Part shown: one piece after another, positions 1 to 12,000 of the stretch | Layout: each line of letters begins with the position of its first letter | How positions within the stretch are numbered: the stretch's first letter is position 1 | Origin: Quercus robur | Lineage: Eukaryota; Streptophyta; Magnoliopsida; Fagales; Fagaceae | DNA length: 64,000 nucleotides | Reading direction: 5' to 3' | Assembly: GCF_932294415.1 (NCBI RefSeq) | Contig: NC_065541.1 | Location: 56,336,290 to 56,400,289 of the forward strand | Translations under genes and position numbers: made by a program | Notes under the pieces: generated by a model | What the model saw: only the letters and a program-made list of their open reading frames with translations | The model's database searches: none | What the model was told of the DNA's origin: nothing

Positions 1-1696
1 AGCAGTTTAAGTTCATTTAAAACAATAGTAAGCTGCTCTCTCTCTCTCTCTCTCCAAGACACACGTGTGCACACACACATACATGAATATACACTGAATT
101 GATAGACTTGAATAGGTGTTCGTGGGTCAGTTCAGGTTGGTAACATATTGACCCGCTACTGACCGATGGGTATGGTGAAACCACCCACCCAATGGGATCA
201 TTGGGTTGGGTTGCATGTTAGAAAAAACCAATCTTGATTCTTGTTTGGATGGTGTTCAGAATTATCTTCCATTGAAATGCATGGTTTAGGTGGACTTTTT
301 AGTACAAAATTACTTGAGGTTCAAACCAGACTAGATGGTTCAACTGGGAACTAGGCCCTAAACCGGTCTAGTAAAAACCAGGAACCGATCCCTTTTTAGG
401 TTCTTTGACCATTCTTGTATTTAAAACCATGGTTTTTTTGTTTGTTTTGTTTTTGGGATGAGATTTCAAAGTAGTCAGTTTACAAGAAATTTGAAAATTT
501 TAAACATTGTCGAATATTTGGACCATTTAGCTATATCAAAGATGGAAGACAGAGCTGCAACATGCCTTCTGTTAGTCCAAGTGATTGGCTCTGAGTCCAT
601 TATATTTCAGATTTATTATTGATTATTATTTTTATTTGAATCAGCTATGGGCTGCTTTTTCAGACATTTGGTGTTGATGATAAATGGTTGGGGGATGGAT
701 CTTTGGGAAAGTTTGACAGAAAATTGAAAAGAGAAGAGTGGTATGTATGTAAAGCCCAATTGCTTTTAATTAGAAATTGGGGGAGATTCTAAAGTGGACT
801 TTTTAAAAGTCCAGCTTTGGAAATTTTGTGGTCATCGTAAAATTATATTTTAGAGAGTTGCATGGAATCTATGGATACTGTTGTAAGATTCATATTTTTT
901 AGAGAGCTGTATGTGTACTGCTGTAAGATTCATTTTTATGGATACTGTATTTGTTTTCTGTTTTTTTTAGAGAGCTGTACGGATACTGATGTAAGATTCA
1001 TTTTTATGGAGAAATATAGATGGGATGAAAATGGTATACTTCAACATTATTTTTTCTAATATATGGTTAAAAGTAATGTGACTTGCCTTTAGGAGGGTTA
1101 TCCCAATACAACAAGCCGGAATTTAAAAAGTGCATATGTTTAGATTGTATCACTATGATTATAAAAAAATAAAAAGACTATCACGAATGCGGTAGAAGTT
1201 GTTAAGGGCACACAATTATGTGAGGCACATTTGGTAGTCATTTCTTTTCTTCAAAGGTCACATTCCAATAAATTGCGGAAGTTTTATCACCAGATTGAAG
1301 ATTGTGGACTTGCAATGCTAGAGCCGGCTCTATTTCTCTGGTGCAAGAAATTAATGTGGAAATGCTCAAATAACCCGTATTCGATTTTAGATTTCCATAA
1401 TAAATGTGTCCATCTATTTGTTGGTTATGGGTATAAATACGGTTCATTGGATGGTGATTAGATTAAAGGTTCCTTTTGGAGGTTATATAATCAAATAACA
1501 TTTTCCTAGCTTTAAATATTCTAGATTCTAGTCTCTGCTTAACATGTTTGAGCCGAAAATTTCTATCATCCAGTTCCAAAGTCTGGAAAATCATTCCCCC
1601 TCTTTTTGTTAGGGGAAGTGACACAAATCTAATATTGTTTTAACGCAGCTTAAATAGTCTCATTCATTATAAATGTATTTTTATGAAAAATTTTAC
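1..1696. other. Intergenic, old dispersed repeats
   Basis: No complete gene is visible. A short CT microsatellite lies near 36-54. Around 118-220 there is a GGGTTGGG-rich stretch, and around 300-430 a CCGGTCTAG/AACCGGTC-rich stretch. The second resembles the block at about 62750-62890 in inverted orientation, so both are probably decayed dispersed repeats. The only gene-like signal is the exon-like segment listed at 664-740. Confidence 0.5.
664..740 (+). other. Possible orphan exon
   Basis: A pyrimidine-rich acceptor (GCTGCTTTTTCAG) precedes an open segment, and a GTATGT donor follows it. Read in the frame starting at the acceptor it gives TFGVDDKWLGDG followed by a basic stretch ending in KLKREEW. 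I do not recognise the family. It could be the end of a gene lying to the left of the window, a captured exon, or chance. No second exon was found to pair with it. Confidence 0.22.
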
Positions 1697-2638
1697 CTCT
1701 ATATATTAAAAGGATTCAGAAAGTTAGTTATTGTCTTTTTGACTTCCAAAAATACCCCTAATTTAATTAACTTATCATTATTCTTAAAAACAAAAATGAG
1801 GTTAAAACTATAAATTGACAAAAAATAAAAACAAAAAATCTACCCATGTCTATAAAACTACCCCATGTTCTATAAAACTTCTCACTACCCCATCTACACA
1901 ACCAAAACTACCTCATGTTCCTAAAAATAAATAATAATAAAAAATAAAAAATAAAAAAACCTACCCCAAGTTCCTATTAAAATATATATATATATCTAAA
2001 AAAGAGAGCCTCATTACATGTACAAAGCATGTGTGATGAGTCTAATATGTTTTAATGGTCTGTCTTATTTTAATAATTATATGTTGTTTTGTCATTTTTT
2101 TCTCTTTTACATCTTATTTTTTAACATATCTAACTAAAGTGGAGCAGTATCTATAAAACTACCCCATGTTCTATAAAACTTCTCACTACCCCATGTACAC
2201 AACCAAAACTACCTCATGTTCCTAAAAAAAAAAACCCGACCCCAAGTTCCTATTAAAAATATATATATCTAAAAAAAAAAGCCTCATTACATGTACAAAG
2301 CATGTGTGATGAGTCTAATATGTTTTAATGGTCTGTCTTATTCTGATAATTATATGTTGTTTTGTCATTTTTTCTCTTTTACATCTTATTTTTTAACATA
2401 TCTAAATAAAGTGGAGCAGTATTTATTCCTCTTCCTTGGAAAGAATGGTAAAGGAAAGATATGCTTATGAATCTCTCATTTCACTAGGTCGAAAAAAAAA
2501 GAAAAATGACACAATGCAGGGTAAAAAGCGCATTTCATATTTGGGAAATGAATACAAATTGCATTACATATTTGACAGTTAAATAATTACATGGTATGAG
2601 ATACATAATTTGCACGTGTGCGTGAAATGACACACTAG
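1697..2638. mobile_element. Candidate non-autonomous Helitron-like element
   Basis: The left edge reads TCTATATATTAAAAGG, similar to many plant Helitron 5' ends. The right edge reads GCACGTGTGCGTG, then a short gap, then CACTAG followed by T, similar to a 3' subterminal hairpin plus CTRR. The base before the left TC is C rather than the expected A, so the left boundary is not canonical. No protein is encoded. The interior is mostly a 300-bp tandem duplication. Confidence 0.25.
1849..2421. repeat. Two tandem ~300-bp units
   Basis: Unit 1 spans about 1849-2149 and unit 2 about 2150-2421. Both open with TCTATAAAACTACCCCATG and close with AAAGTGGAGCAGTA, and they share the internal CATTACATGTACAAAGCATG. 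Unit 1 is longer because of an AT-rich expansion in its middle. Similarity by eye is high, so the duplication is fairly recent. Confidence 0.8.
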
Positions 2639-2680
2639 TCAACCAATGATTGAATGTGTTACAATTGGAGACATGTCATA

Positions 2681-5600
2681 TTATTCGGGCAAAAGGGGCA
2701 GCCTAGTAACACTTGTACCTCTGCCACTGCGAGTTAATGGTGTAGAATCTGCTTCTTTTCGAACACTTGAATGAGATTTAGGGGATTTGGGTAAATTTTT
2801 CTTGCTTAACCTTTGAGGGAGAATCTGCAGCCTTGGATTAAGCTCGGTACCAGAGTTCTCAGCAGCCAACTGATAGCTTTCCACAAGCTCAAGCTGCCGG
2901 GCAATAATTTCAGAGCGTCTAGGAAGAAGCTCCACTGGTTCTCCACCAGGAATCACAATATACTCAATTGCAAGTCGAACCTCCTGTCAGAAAAGAATGA
3001 AAGAGTACTAACAATTAAACATTTGCAAGCTATTACAATTTACACATGGTAAGATTACTTTAAAAGTTAAAAGTGGAATTGTTGTTTTTAGTGACCGTGT
3101 AAGTGAAGAGTGTGTCTCATGTATTGGATATATACATCTTCACTCTCAGATTATGTATTTTGACCAACAAACAGTTACTCCATTAAGACTTTAAAAGGAT
3201 CAGCTAAATTGAAACGTTTCTGAACAGATGAAAACCGAAATGGAAAATATGCAATGAGAAAGGATTTGCACCTCCAATGCATCAATCTCTTCTAGGGATG
3301 GTTTTCTTTTTGGGGCATCATCTTCAATTTCAATGTCAAACAAATTATTGAATGGTTGCTTTGATACTGAGGAAAATGATTCCATTTCAAAGATCATGCG
3401 AACTGCCTTGACCATTTGTGCCATGGTATTTGACTGCAACAACAAATGTTAAATTATCTGCTAGGTGGAACTTTAATCTAATTTATTTGCAAAATAGATA
3501 AAGCAACAAGAGTTACCTTGATAACAAATACAGGCAACTGATGGAATTTTGCTATACCACGGATCCATGGGTTCTGCTTCATTTCAGAACTGGACGCCAA
3601 AATTGCATCTGCGGTTCCAATGTCATCAGTTACATCTATTTCATCCTCAAGCCCCATTACTGTTGCTACTTGTAGAAGATCAGCATCAAGGATCTGAAGA
3701 CATCCATTCCAACCAAAAATAAAATGAGAAGTTTCATAACAAGTCTTCTGCCTCAGATAGTTTTTCAAGTATAAAAAATTATGCAGCTTCAAAATGGCTG
3801 CAGCTTCAAAATGGCTTTATGACATCTTAAGTCCCAAATGATATCAAACATTTTTACTAAGCATAGGCAGCTTCGGAAACAAGGAATAAACCAAAAACTT
3901 CTAAATTGGGAATTATTTTTACAACAATCTCATCTTCAATGAATGTAGATTCAATATTCCTCCATGTATTATTGACTGAAATTTATAGTGGGAGAACCAG
4001 GAGAAAAATGAATGCAGATATAAACTTGAGGAATTTACCTTGTAAGTATAGACACACACTGGTGAGCTCCGCTTCTTCACATATATACTAGTGCTCTGTT
4101 TTTTAGACCAACTGGGTGGATGACCTACTTCTTCCTCATCAGACTCTATGTCAGAACTTACATCTTTACCATCATTCATATTTGATTCTTCTATATGGCT
4201 TTTTTCAGGTAACAGAGTAAACTTCAGAGAATCATTATCATCAGCATCCATGTGACGGATTTCGAAGAGAGGAGATTTTCCTATCACCCAATAAAAATTC
4301 AACTTCAGATTAACTGTTGGCCTAAAAACTTCAACCCTCATACAAGTATGTGAACATTATATTACATAAGAATCAATTCAAATATTCCATAGAAAAAGCA
4401 CAATACCTGCTAAGATGGCATCTACTGTGGCATCCAATCTGTGATGAACACGACACTCAGTTTTAGATATTATCTCAACAGCACATGTAAATGTTGGAGG
4501 CCCCTGCCTTTCAAGAATTGTCTTCTGCACTTTCCTCTTCCTCGCTTCCTCATCTCCAAGAGTTACACTCTGTGTTTAGATGAAGAACTAGTTTTGATCA
4601 ATCAAAATTCCTTACTCAGCAAGGCTTAAAGTTGGTAAGATTCCCACACAAAGTAAATTGTGATGGAAATTTCTTATTTTATGGATTCCCATTCAGATAT
4701 GATACCACAGTCTGGATCAACTTGCACTTTATGAGATTAACAGATGGGTTAACCTTACTAATTATAAATCCATATGAATGAATGTAGATTAAAACAAAAG
4801 GAATCACTTTGCACCTCTATGCCACCAACAAGGATCTGCAGAGAGGGGTTTTTTATTATGTTGTCTATAGTCATTCCATGTGCCGTTCCAACTAGCTGGA
4901 CTCCTCTTTGAGCAATAGTACTGGCTGCCAGTGCTTCAAGCTCAGTTCCAATTTCATCAATTATAATGGTTTGAGGCATATGATTTTCAACTGCTTCAAT
5001 CATAACCTGCATAGAAGTCAACCAAGAAAATAACATCACTGAAAAGGAGAACTTGTCAAAGTAACATTTGGAAAACACACAAACCATACAATTGAGTTCA
5101 AAGCTTACATTATGCTGCATATGAACATTAGGAACTTGCATCCTTCTTGCACGACCTATTCCTGCATGAGGAACATCTCCATCACCTCCAATCTCATTAG
5201 ATGTGTCCACAATAACAACACGCTTCCTGTGTTCATCTGCCAACATTCTAGCAATTTCTCTGCACAAGCAAAGTGTCTTCAGATATTAAACAAGTGTATT
5301 CTTGATGCTTGTAGCCACAATAAAAGAAACGTGATAGAATAAAGCGTCAATTTCAAATGCTCATTGAATTTTGAATTCATCCTTTTTGTGTTCCTCTTCC
5401 AATGGAAGAACTTGAACACTACATAATAGAGATCATTATCATGAAAAAGCATGCAGCAACTAATTATAAGAGGATATGAAGAAACACAATGATGGCAAGC
5501 CAATGACGGGAAATTAGTCTTCCAAATTACTAAAAAGAACAAAATGTAAACCAAAAAAAAAAAAAAAAAAAGGCACTCTAGTAGACAACAAATATAAACA

Positions 5601-7464
5601 TGGACAGGATATAGAGTGCATTGTTGGTGAGGATGAAAAATGGATCAACCAAAATTGCACACAAAAAGTTTGAAATTAAAAATCAATTCTTTAGACAGTT
5701 ACCAAAATGATCATCAACTCAATAGCTTCATTTTACACACATCAGAAATGTAAGTACCTGATCAAGGTTGTCTTGCCGACCCCAGGAGGACCTATGACTA
5801 AGATGGAACCTCCCCCCTCAACTAAGTCACGTATTATCCCGGCACTTCCGGATACAGCACGACCAACCCGGCAAGTGAGGCCAATGATTTGCATTTTCCG
5901 ATTCCGAATAGCACTTATACGATGTAAAGAATTATTAATACCCGAACGGTTGTCATCCGAAAAATCACCAACCTAATAGGATCAAGTAACTTTACATTAA
6001 ACTCTCTAAACATCCACCTCCCCACAAATATCCTAAGTAATACAGCATACACATGTAATCCGAATAATAATTTATTATAAGAAGTTATCATCAATAATCA
6101 GCACAACCAATCACATAAGGGAAATACCAAAGGTACTATAAAATTTATACATGGGTCATGTTAACGGGTGACCTCAGGACAGGGCAGATGTTAATAAATC
6201 ATATTTAAAAAGTTTTTTATCCAACTTTTAAGGAAAATATTAAAAACTGTCAAAAAAATCAATTGATTTTTTATTTTCCAATAAAAAGTTTCTAAAAATA
6301 ATTTCTAAACTAATGGCTTAGGGCATTTCGTTTTTTTTTTTTTAATCTGACATGTCAAAATGTAGGTGATTAATGCCACATCAATAAAATAATAAATAAA
6401 TCTTTTATCTTTTAATTACTACTTTTCTTGATTTGTTTTTAGAAGCTGACCCATCACCTTTTAGAGCTTGTAATAAAATTTGTAGTAAACCTCATCACTA
6501 TCACACAAAATTTGACCATTCAATTAAATATAACATAAAAAGTGCTCTAAGCATATATTAGAGCATTCAAATCAGTCTCACTAATTTAATATTTCAGCAA
6601 AAATTTATCTAAACTCAACCAAAACAAGCCTGTATCAGAGTCACTAAATTAACTAAAGTTTCTAAATAAGATAGTCTCACTGCTACATGTAATGAGCCTC
6701 TATCCTCAGTACATTAAATTTCAATATTGATAAAGTATTGAGGCTGACTATGTGTATGAAAATAATAGGGAGCTAAACCAGTAAAAGTAGAGTTTTTTGG
6801 ATTAGTTTAGCTATATATTTGAGGATACCGAAGTGAATGCTCTTAGTAGCTAAGTCACCATCTCTCTAAAAGTCTAAAATGCAGAAGCACCGAATGAAAT
6901 ACGTTACAAACGAAGCATTTTTATTTGCACGCAAGAATTCCAATGAGCTCAAACCTCCAAAAACAATGAAACAATGGAAATGACATTGATCACCTTAGAT
7001 ATCGCGTGCTTTAGATCTTCATGCTTTACGGGTTGCTCCGAGATGACCCAATCACCCGAAGGAAACCTCGCAAGAGGCTGCCTTCCCAAATCCATAACAA
7101 CCTCAATAAGCTCCCCAATCTCCTCGTGCTGAAACAGCTCCCCCCTCATCCTCTGAGGCAGCAACTCGAGAAACATCTCGAGCTCCGACGATCGCGACGT
7201 CGAGGCCGAATTCGGCGAAATCGACGGCGACCCATTTCCGGGAAAGAAACGATCGGACGGTCTACGGATCTCCGGGGCCGCCGGTCTCGACGACGAAGCT
7301 ATTACGGGACGCGCGCGACATGTTCGACGAAATGACGAAGAGAGAGCGGAGATGAAGTTTGAGGAGTTCTTGAGGTACGTGAGAGTCGAAGTTGGGATTT
7401 GGTTCGCTGAGTGCCATGATGTGTGCAGATCAATCAGCACCAAATGTGAATTCAAAGCTCTCAT
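2681..7464 (-). CDS. SPD1: SPD1/ycf45-like plastid P-loop ATPase, nine exons
   Basis: Seen: exons (minus strand) 7464-6994, 5972-5758, 5259-5109, 5006-4815, 4569-4407, 4280-4039, 3693-3517, 3433-3272 and 2983-2681. All junctions are GT-AG and all phases agree, giving 691 codons plus stop. The N-terminus is rich in Ser and Arg and starts MRALNSHLV, like a transit peptide. Walker A GPPGVGKT is at residues 218-225 and Walker B TIIIDEIG at 292-299. An acidic linker follows (about residues 370-420). The C-terminal part contains [12 protein letters not shown]. Known: Arabidopsis SPD1 (SEEDLING PLASTID DEVELOPMENT 1) and plastid/cyanobacterial Ycf45 share the AAA-type core and this tail; SPD1 is needed for early plastid development. 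Inferred: a plastid NTPase with an intact frame. An in-frame ATG at 7710 was rejected as the start because the extra 82 residues are low complexity and unlike the family. Intron 1 carries a MITE. Confidence 0.9.
6561..6842. mobile_element. PIF/Harbinger-like MITE in SPD1 intron 1
   Basis: This is a 282-bp element flanked on both sides by TTA (6558-6560 and 6843-6845). The left end is GAGCATTCAAATCAGT; the right end read inward is GAGCATTCACTTCGGT. There is no coding capacity. TTA duplication plus GAGCATT termini fit PIF/Harbinger-type MITEs. It lies wholly inside intron 1 of the SPD1-like gene, so it should not affect the coding sequence. Confidence 0.75.
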
Positions 7465-7962
7465 TCCTTTAAAAAAATTTGTGTAATTGTTTTTTTTTTT
7501 TTTTTCTTTTTTTCTTTTTCTGGTTAGTTTGGATAAAGAGAAGAAGGAACAGTCAGAGAATTTGGATGAAGAGAAGATTCGAAAGGATCTCCTCTGGGAT
7601 TGGAGGGAGGGTGGGGCCAATAGAGAGAGGGAAAACAAGTTAGCTAACTGTTTAGCTTGGGCAATAATTGGTTGAACGTTGAAGTTGAACCACGTGGGGC
7701 TGCGAACCACACATGTTTGAAGAAGAAGAGCCGTGTTTAGCCATTTCCCTGTTTTGGCGTTTGGCGTATAATTTTCTTCAATTTTTTCAGAAAGAGAAAC
7801 GCAATTTCCCTTAAATAATCTTTTTTTTTTTTTTTTGGGAAAAGGGGGGGGGGGGGGGGGGGTGTAATGAAACTAGAAGCTTTATTAATTAATACTAATT
7901 AATTACGTATAGAACAGGTACATGTCAGGTGGACTATTGATTGGGCTTAATGGGTTTTCCAA
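7465..7962. promoter_or_regulatory. SPD1 5' flank with poly-T and poly-G runs
   Basis: This is the upstream region of the minus-strand SPD1-like gene. It contains a T-rich run (about 7490-7520, which reads as A-rich leader on the gene strand), a T run near 7822-7836 and a G run of about 20 near 7842-7862. No gene is seen on the plus strand. The right edge abuts the outer inverted repeat of the large MULE, so the element sits about 0.5 kb from this promoter. Confidence 0.5.
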
Positions 7963-8053
7963 CCTGAGTCTAAAAGACTAAGTTCCATATGCTGGCAGGA
8001 CTGAATTGGAAAAATTATTCACACGGAACTTGAGTCTACCCTAAAGAAACAAC
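7963..8053 (+). repeat. Left outer inverted repeat of the MULE
   Basis: Related, in inverted orientation, to 34541-34646. Landmarks on both sides are a GAGTCT..AGAC core, GTTCCAT(A/G)TGCTGGCAG, then AAAAATTATTCAC, then CCCTAAAG followed by CAAC. Similarity is clear but diverged, with small indels. No target-site duplication is evident outside it. Confidence 0.6.
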
Positions 8054-8137
8054 AAACAAAAACGGGAAATGTAGGAAACTAGCATTAAAAAACTAACTAT
8101 TCAGTTAGTTGGACCCGTTTGCAAACAATTTGTGGTT

Positions 8138-8400
8138 GTAACATCTCGAGCCTTAGAGGGTCGATTTAGGCCTCTAAATCGACCCTCTAAGCCTCGGTTT
8201 ACCTGGGTTAACATGCGAAAATTCCACGTGGAGTACACGAGGAAATCGAGTGTCTGAGACTCGATTTCCGCGTGTACTCCACGTCGAAATCAAGTCTCAG
8301 AGACTCGATTTCTACGTGTTCTCCACGCAAAAATCGAGTCTATGAGACTCGGTTTTCTAAAGGTTAAACCGAGTCTCAGACAGTCGATTTTTACACTTTC
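8138..8400 (+). repeat. Left subterminal palindromic motif cluster
   Basis: Starts GTAACATCTCGAG and then carries repeated palindromes of the type AAATCGAGTCTxxGAGACTCGATTT, spaced about 50-70 bp and separated by CACGTGGAGTACAC-type spacers. The right end of the block (33815-34049) is built in the same way in inverted orientation. Such clusters could be transposase binding sites, promoter elements for the inward-reading gene, or hairpin-forming ends. This is inference. Confidence 0.7.
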
Positions 8401-8439
8401 AGAATCCCCACCTCTTGGTTTGTCTCTTTTGGACGCACA

Positions 8440-8835
8440 TGGAATATCTGACCAGCCAGGCATTGGTCATGTCTGTTGGGCGCAGAGAATATCTGACCAG
8501 CCAGGCATTGGTCATGTCTTTTATGTTTTATTTTGAATGTGCAATGTTTTGTCTAAAAGCTTATAAAGAAAAATCTTTGGGCGTGAAGAATATCTGACCA
8601 GCTATGCATTGGTCATGTCATGCCCATTTTTATGTTTATTTTGAATGTGCAATGTTTGTCTAAAAGCTAAGAAAAAGTCTTTGGGCGTGCAGAATATCTG
8701 ACCAGCTATGCATTGGTCATGTCATGCCCATTTTTATGTTTATTTGGAATGTGCAATGTTTGTCTAAAAGCTAAGAAAAAGTCTTTGGGCGTGCAGAATA
8801 TCTGACCAGCTATGCATTGGTCATGCCCATTTTTA
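8440..8835 (+). repeat. Tandem repeats upstream of the transposase gene
   Basis: Five copies of TATCTGACCAGC followed by a short variable stretch and GCATTGGTCATG occur at about 8445, 8488, 8590, 8694 and 8799. The last three are part of a unit of about 105 bp that also contains TTTGAATGTGCAATGTTTG and GTCTAAAAGCTAAGAAAAAG. They lie between the left subterminal cluster and the leader of the transposase gene, where a promoter would be expected. Confidence 0.8.
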
Positions 8836-9093
8836 TGTCTATTTTGAATGTGCAAAGTTTGAGCAGCACTGTTTTGGCATTGGTCATATCCGTGTTTTGT
8901 TTTTTGGGTGATTGGTCAGAAAAAAAAAAAAAACTCTCACACAACTCTCACACCTTCAGCAACTTCTATCACAGAACCTCTCTCAACAACTCTCACAAAA
9001 CATCATACAAGTCTCATAAACTCTCATACATCAGCAGCAAAACATTGCTCCTCTCACTCTCATACAATCTCAGCAGTATATTTGCTCATCCTC

Positions 9094-12000
9094 ATGTCAA
9101 GTAAGGGTCTCCTCCTCACTCTCTAGTTGGTTGTTTAGTGTATATAGCTGCTTTAAAAAGTGTTGCTTGCATTGAATTTGTCATGCCATTTCTTGATTGT
9201 ATTAAAAAGTGTTGCTTGCTTTAAAAAGTGTTTGTATTAAATATTTATATTTGTTTCCTAATAAGATATTTGTTTATATTAAATATTTATATTTGTTTCC
9301 TGAGAAGATATTTGTTTGTATTAAATATGTATATTTGTTTCATAATATTTTTTTTTTTTTTGAGTAACCGGCGTGGAAGCCCAGGCAGGGCTCCTTATGT
9401 ATATTAGTTGGTTGTTTAAATATGTGTATATATATTTATATTTATACAACTAAATGCAAATATAAATATAAATATATATTTATATAAATATATAGATTTA
9501 TATTTATATTTATATTTATATTTATATTTATATATATATATATATATAAATATTTATATATTTATATATAATTATATATTTATATTTATATTTATATATT
9601 TATATATTTATATATTTATATATTTATATAAATATAAATATATGTGTATATTTATACAACCATATATTTATATTTATATATATATATATATAATTATATA
9701 TATTTATATATTTATATTTATATATTTATACAACTATATATTTATATTTATATATCTATACAATTATATATTTATATTTATATATTTATACAACTATATA
9801 TTTAAATATTTATTTATTTATATAAATATATAAATAATAGACACATAAGGAAAGAAAAAAGAAACAGGTTCAAAGAATTGTGCAACCTCCAACTTTTATG
9901 AAATTCCAACCATGAGAAAGACATTATTGAATACAGTAAAAGGTATGAAAATAATTGGGTCACCGGTCCAGTTGCACCTAATTAAGCAGCTAGCATTTTT
10001 CCATTTTCTGGATGACATAAAGCTGATGACATATTAGCAGATTCGAAACAAATTTACTGTCATGACGGATTTTTTATTGTATGATTTTTATGATTCAGAG
10101 TCAAAATTTGAGTTTGTATATCACATCTAGTATATTTCACTGTATATTAATGCCTTGATTTTCAAATTAGATGATATGTCTAATTTGATTGATCATGATC
10201 ATATTCACATTAGTGTTTTTTTTTTTTTTTTTTTCTTTTGTCTGATGAACCCTGCTCTATGTTATTTCATTAATAGTAGTGTAATAGGGTATGCCATTAA
10301 TTTCCATAGCACTGGAATGATGATATTTTTATTTATATTTTTGTTAGAGCTGAGTTTAAAATTTGTAATGGGGGTGAGTTTTGTTTTTAGTTTTTTTATT
10401 TGTTTGAGTACGAAATTATAATGATTGAGTGTGTTTGTATGTGATGTGGGGTGAGTATATGCAATTGTTACACTTTTAGATCCCTTGTAATTTTTGTACT
10501 TTGAGTAGATAGAAAAGGTTTTTTAATTCGAACATAAATGAAAGAGATAAAATATGTCACTAACATAAATTTCCTTGGCTTGGCTCTCTAATAGGTTCAC
10601 AATCTTTGAAGAATATTGATATAAATGTATACTTCGGTGGACCCCTTCACAATCCTGAAGGGATTGACGGATTCCCATTTAGAGGGGAGGGTATCGAATG
10701 CTACTACATGATGTTACGTCGTAAGTTGAAGACGTTGAATGATTTGAAGAGGAAAATAATGGGCGACTTGAAATTGAATCCTGCTTGGTATGACATCAAG
10801 ATTATTTATCGTTACCCACAAGAAGTCCTTCATGAACGGATAAATTATGGGTATATGGCGATCAAAGAAGATAAACATGTAAAGATGATGTTTAATAGGA
10901 TCCAGAAAATGCCCCAAGTAAATGCTGCTGAGTTGTATGTAAGTTTGGAGGCGCCTGCAGATAACACTACTGAGGTGGTGCAAGAAACAACTACGGCTTT
11001 ACAATTTACAGCCCTAGATGATGGATGCACTACAATGGGAGGGTATACGATGGGAGGGTATACTACACAAGAAACAACGATGGGAGGTTATACGCTCCCA
11101 TCTCAAGATCATGTTGCTAATACTAGTGAAACCCTCTATCGTGAAGAGACACATTTAGAGGAGGAAGACGAAGACGAAGATCATGTTGCGAATGATGGTG
11201 AAAATGTTGAGGTTGTGGATGAGTACGAAGAGAGGATTGAGCAAGGCGACTTTGAGAACGATGTGGATGAACATGAAGTCATTCCCAATTTTGAAGAGGA
11301 AAATATGGAGGACCATGATGAAGGTGATGCAAATGATGATATTGGTGTCCAGTATAATAGAAATACGACCACTGGCTACAGACCTCCTGCTGAGTCATTC
11401 TACTCAAATACTTGGGAAGGTATGGTTGATCCTTCACGTCTTCAGATACCATTTGTCTCTACTTGGGAAGATGGGATGCATTTTTCTAAAGGGTTGACTT
11501 TTGCAAATAAAGATGCGGTGAAGCATGCATTGATAATATACGCAGCAAAGGATAATAGAAATTTTATAATCCGGAGGTCGACCAAATCGAAATTGTGCGC
11601 CGCATGTGTTGATGACAACTGCATGTGGTATGTTGGGGCATACATGAAGACTAAATTCAATGGTATGTGGATGGTTACGTCTTATGTGGGTCCACACACT
11701 TGTATACCCTTTGGCCTAAAAAGAGATGGTAGAATGATGGATTCGCATTTTGTTGCATCAGAAATTGTGGGAAAATTGCAAAAAAATCACACTACACGTA
11801 TTGATGACCTATGGGAGATCATACGTACTAAGTATAATCATGAGCTTTCTTACTATAAAGTATGGGACGCAAAACAAAAGGCAATTGCTAAGATATTTGG
11901 GGATTGGGAGGAGTCTTACCAAAAGTTGCGAAAGTTGTTGTTGGCATACTTGGATGAGGACTCAGGTACCCAGTACAGCTATCACACCATACCTAGGCCA

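Noticed and set aside
7465-7710. Earlier in-frame ATG at 7710 for the SPD1-like gene
   Set aside because: It would add 82 low-complexity residues ahead of a good transit-peptide-like start at 7464; the T-rich stretch looks like a leader.
9642-9833. 63-codon frame in the AT tract
   Set aside because: Ile/Tyr-only translation of a TATATTTA simple repeat.
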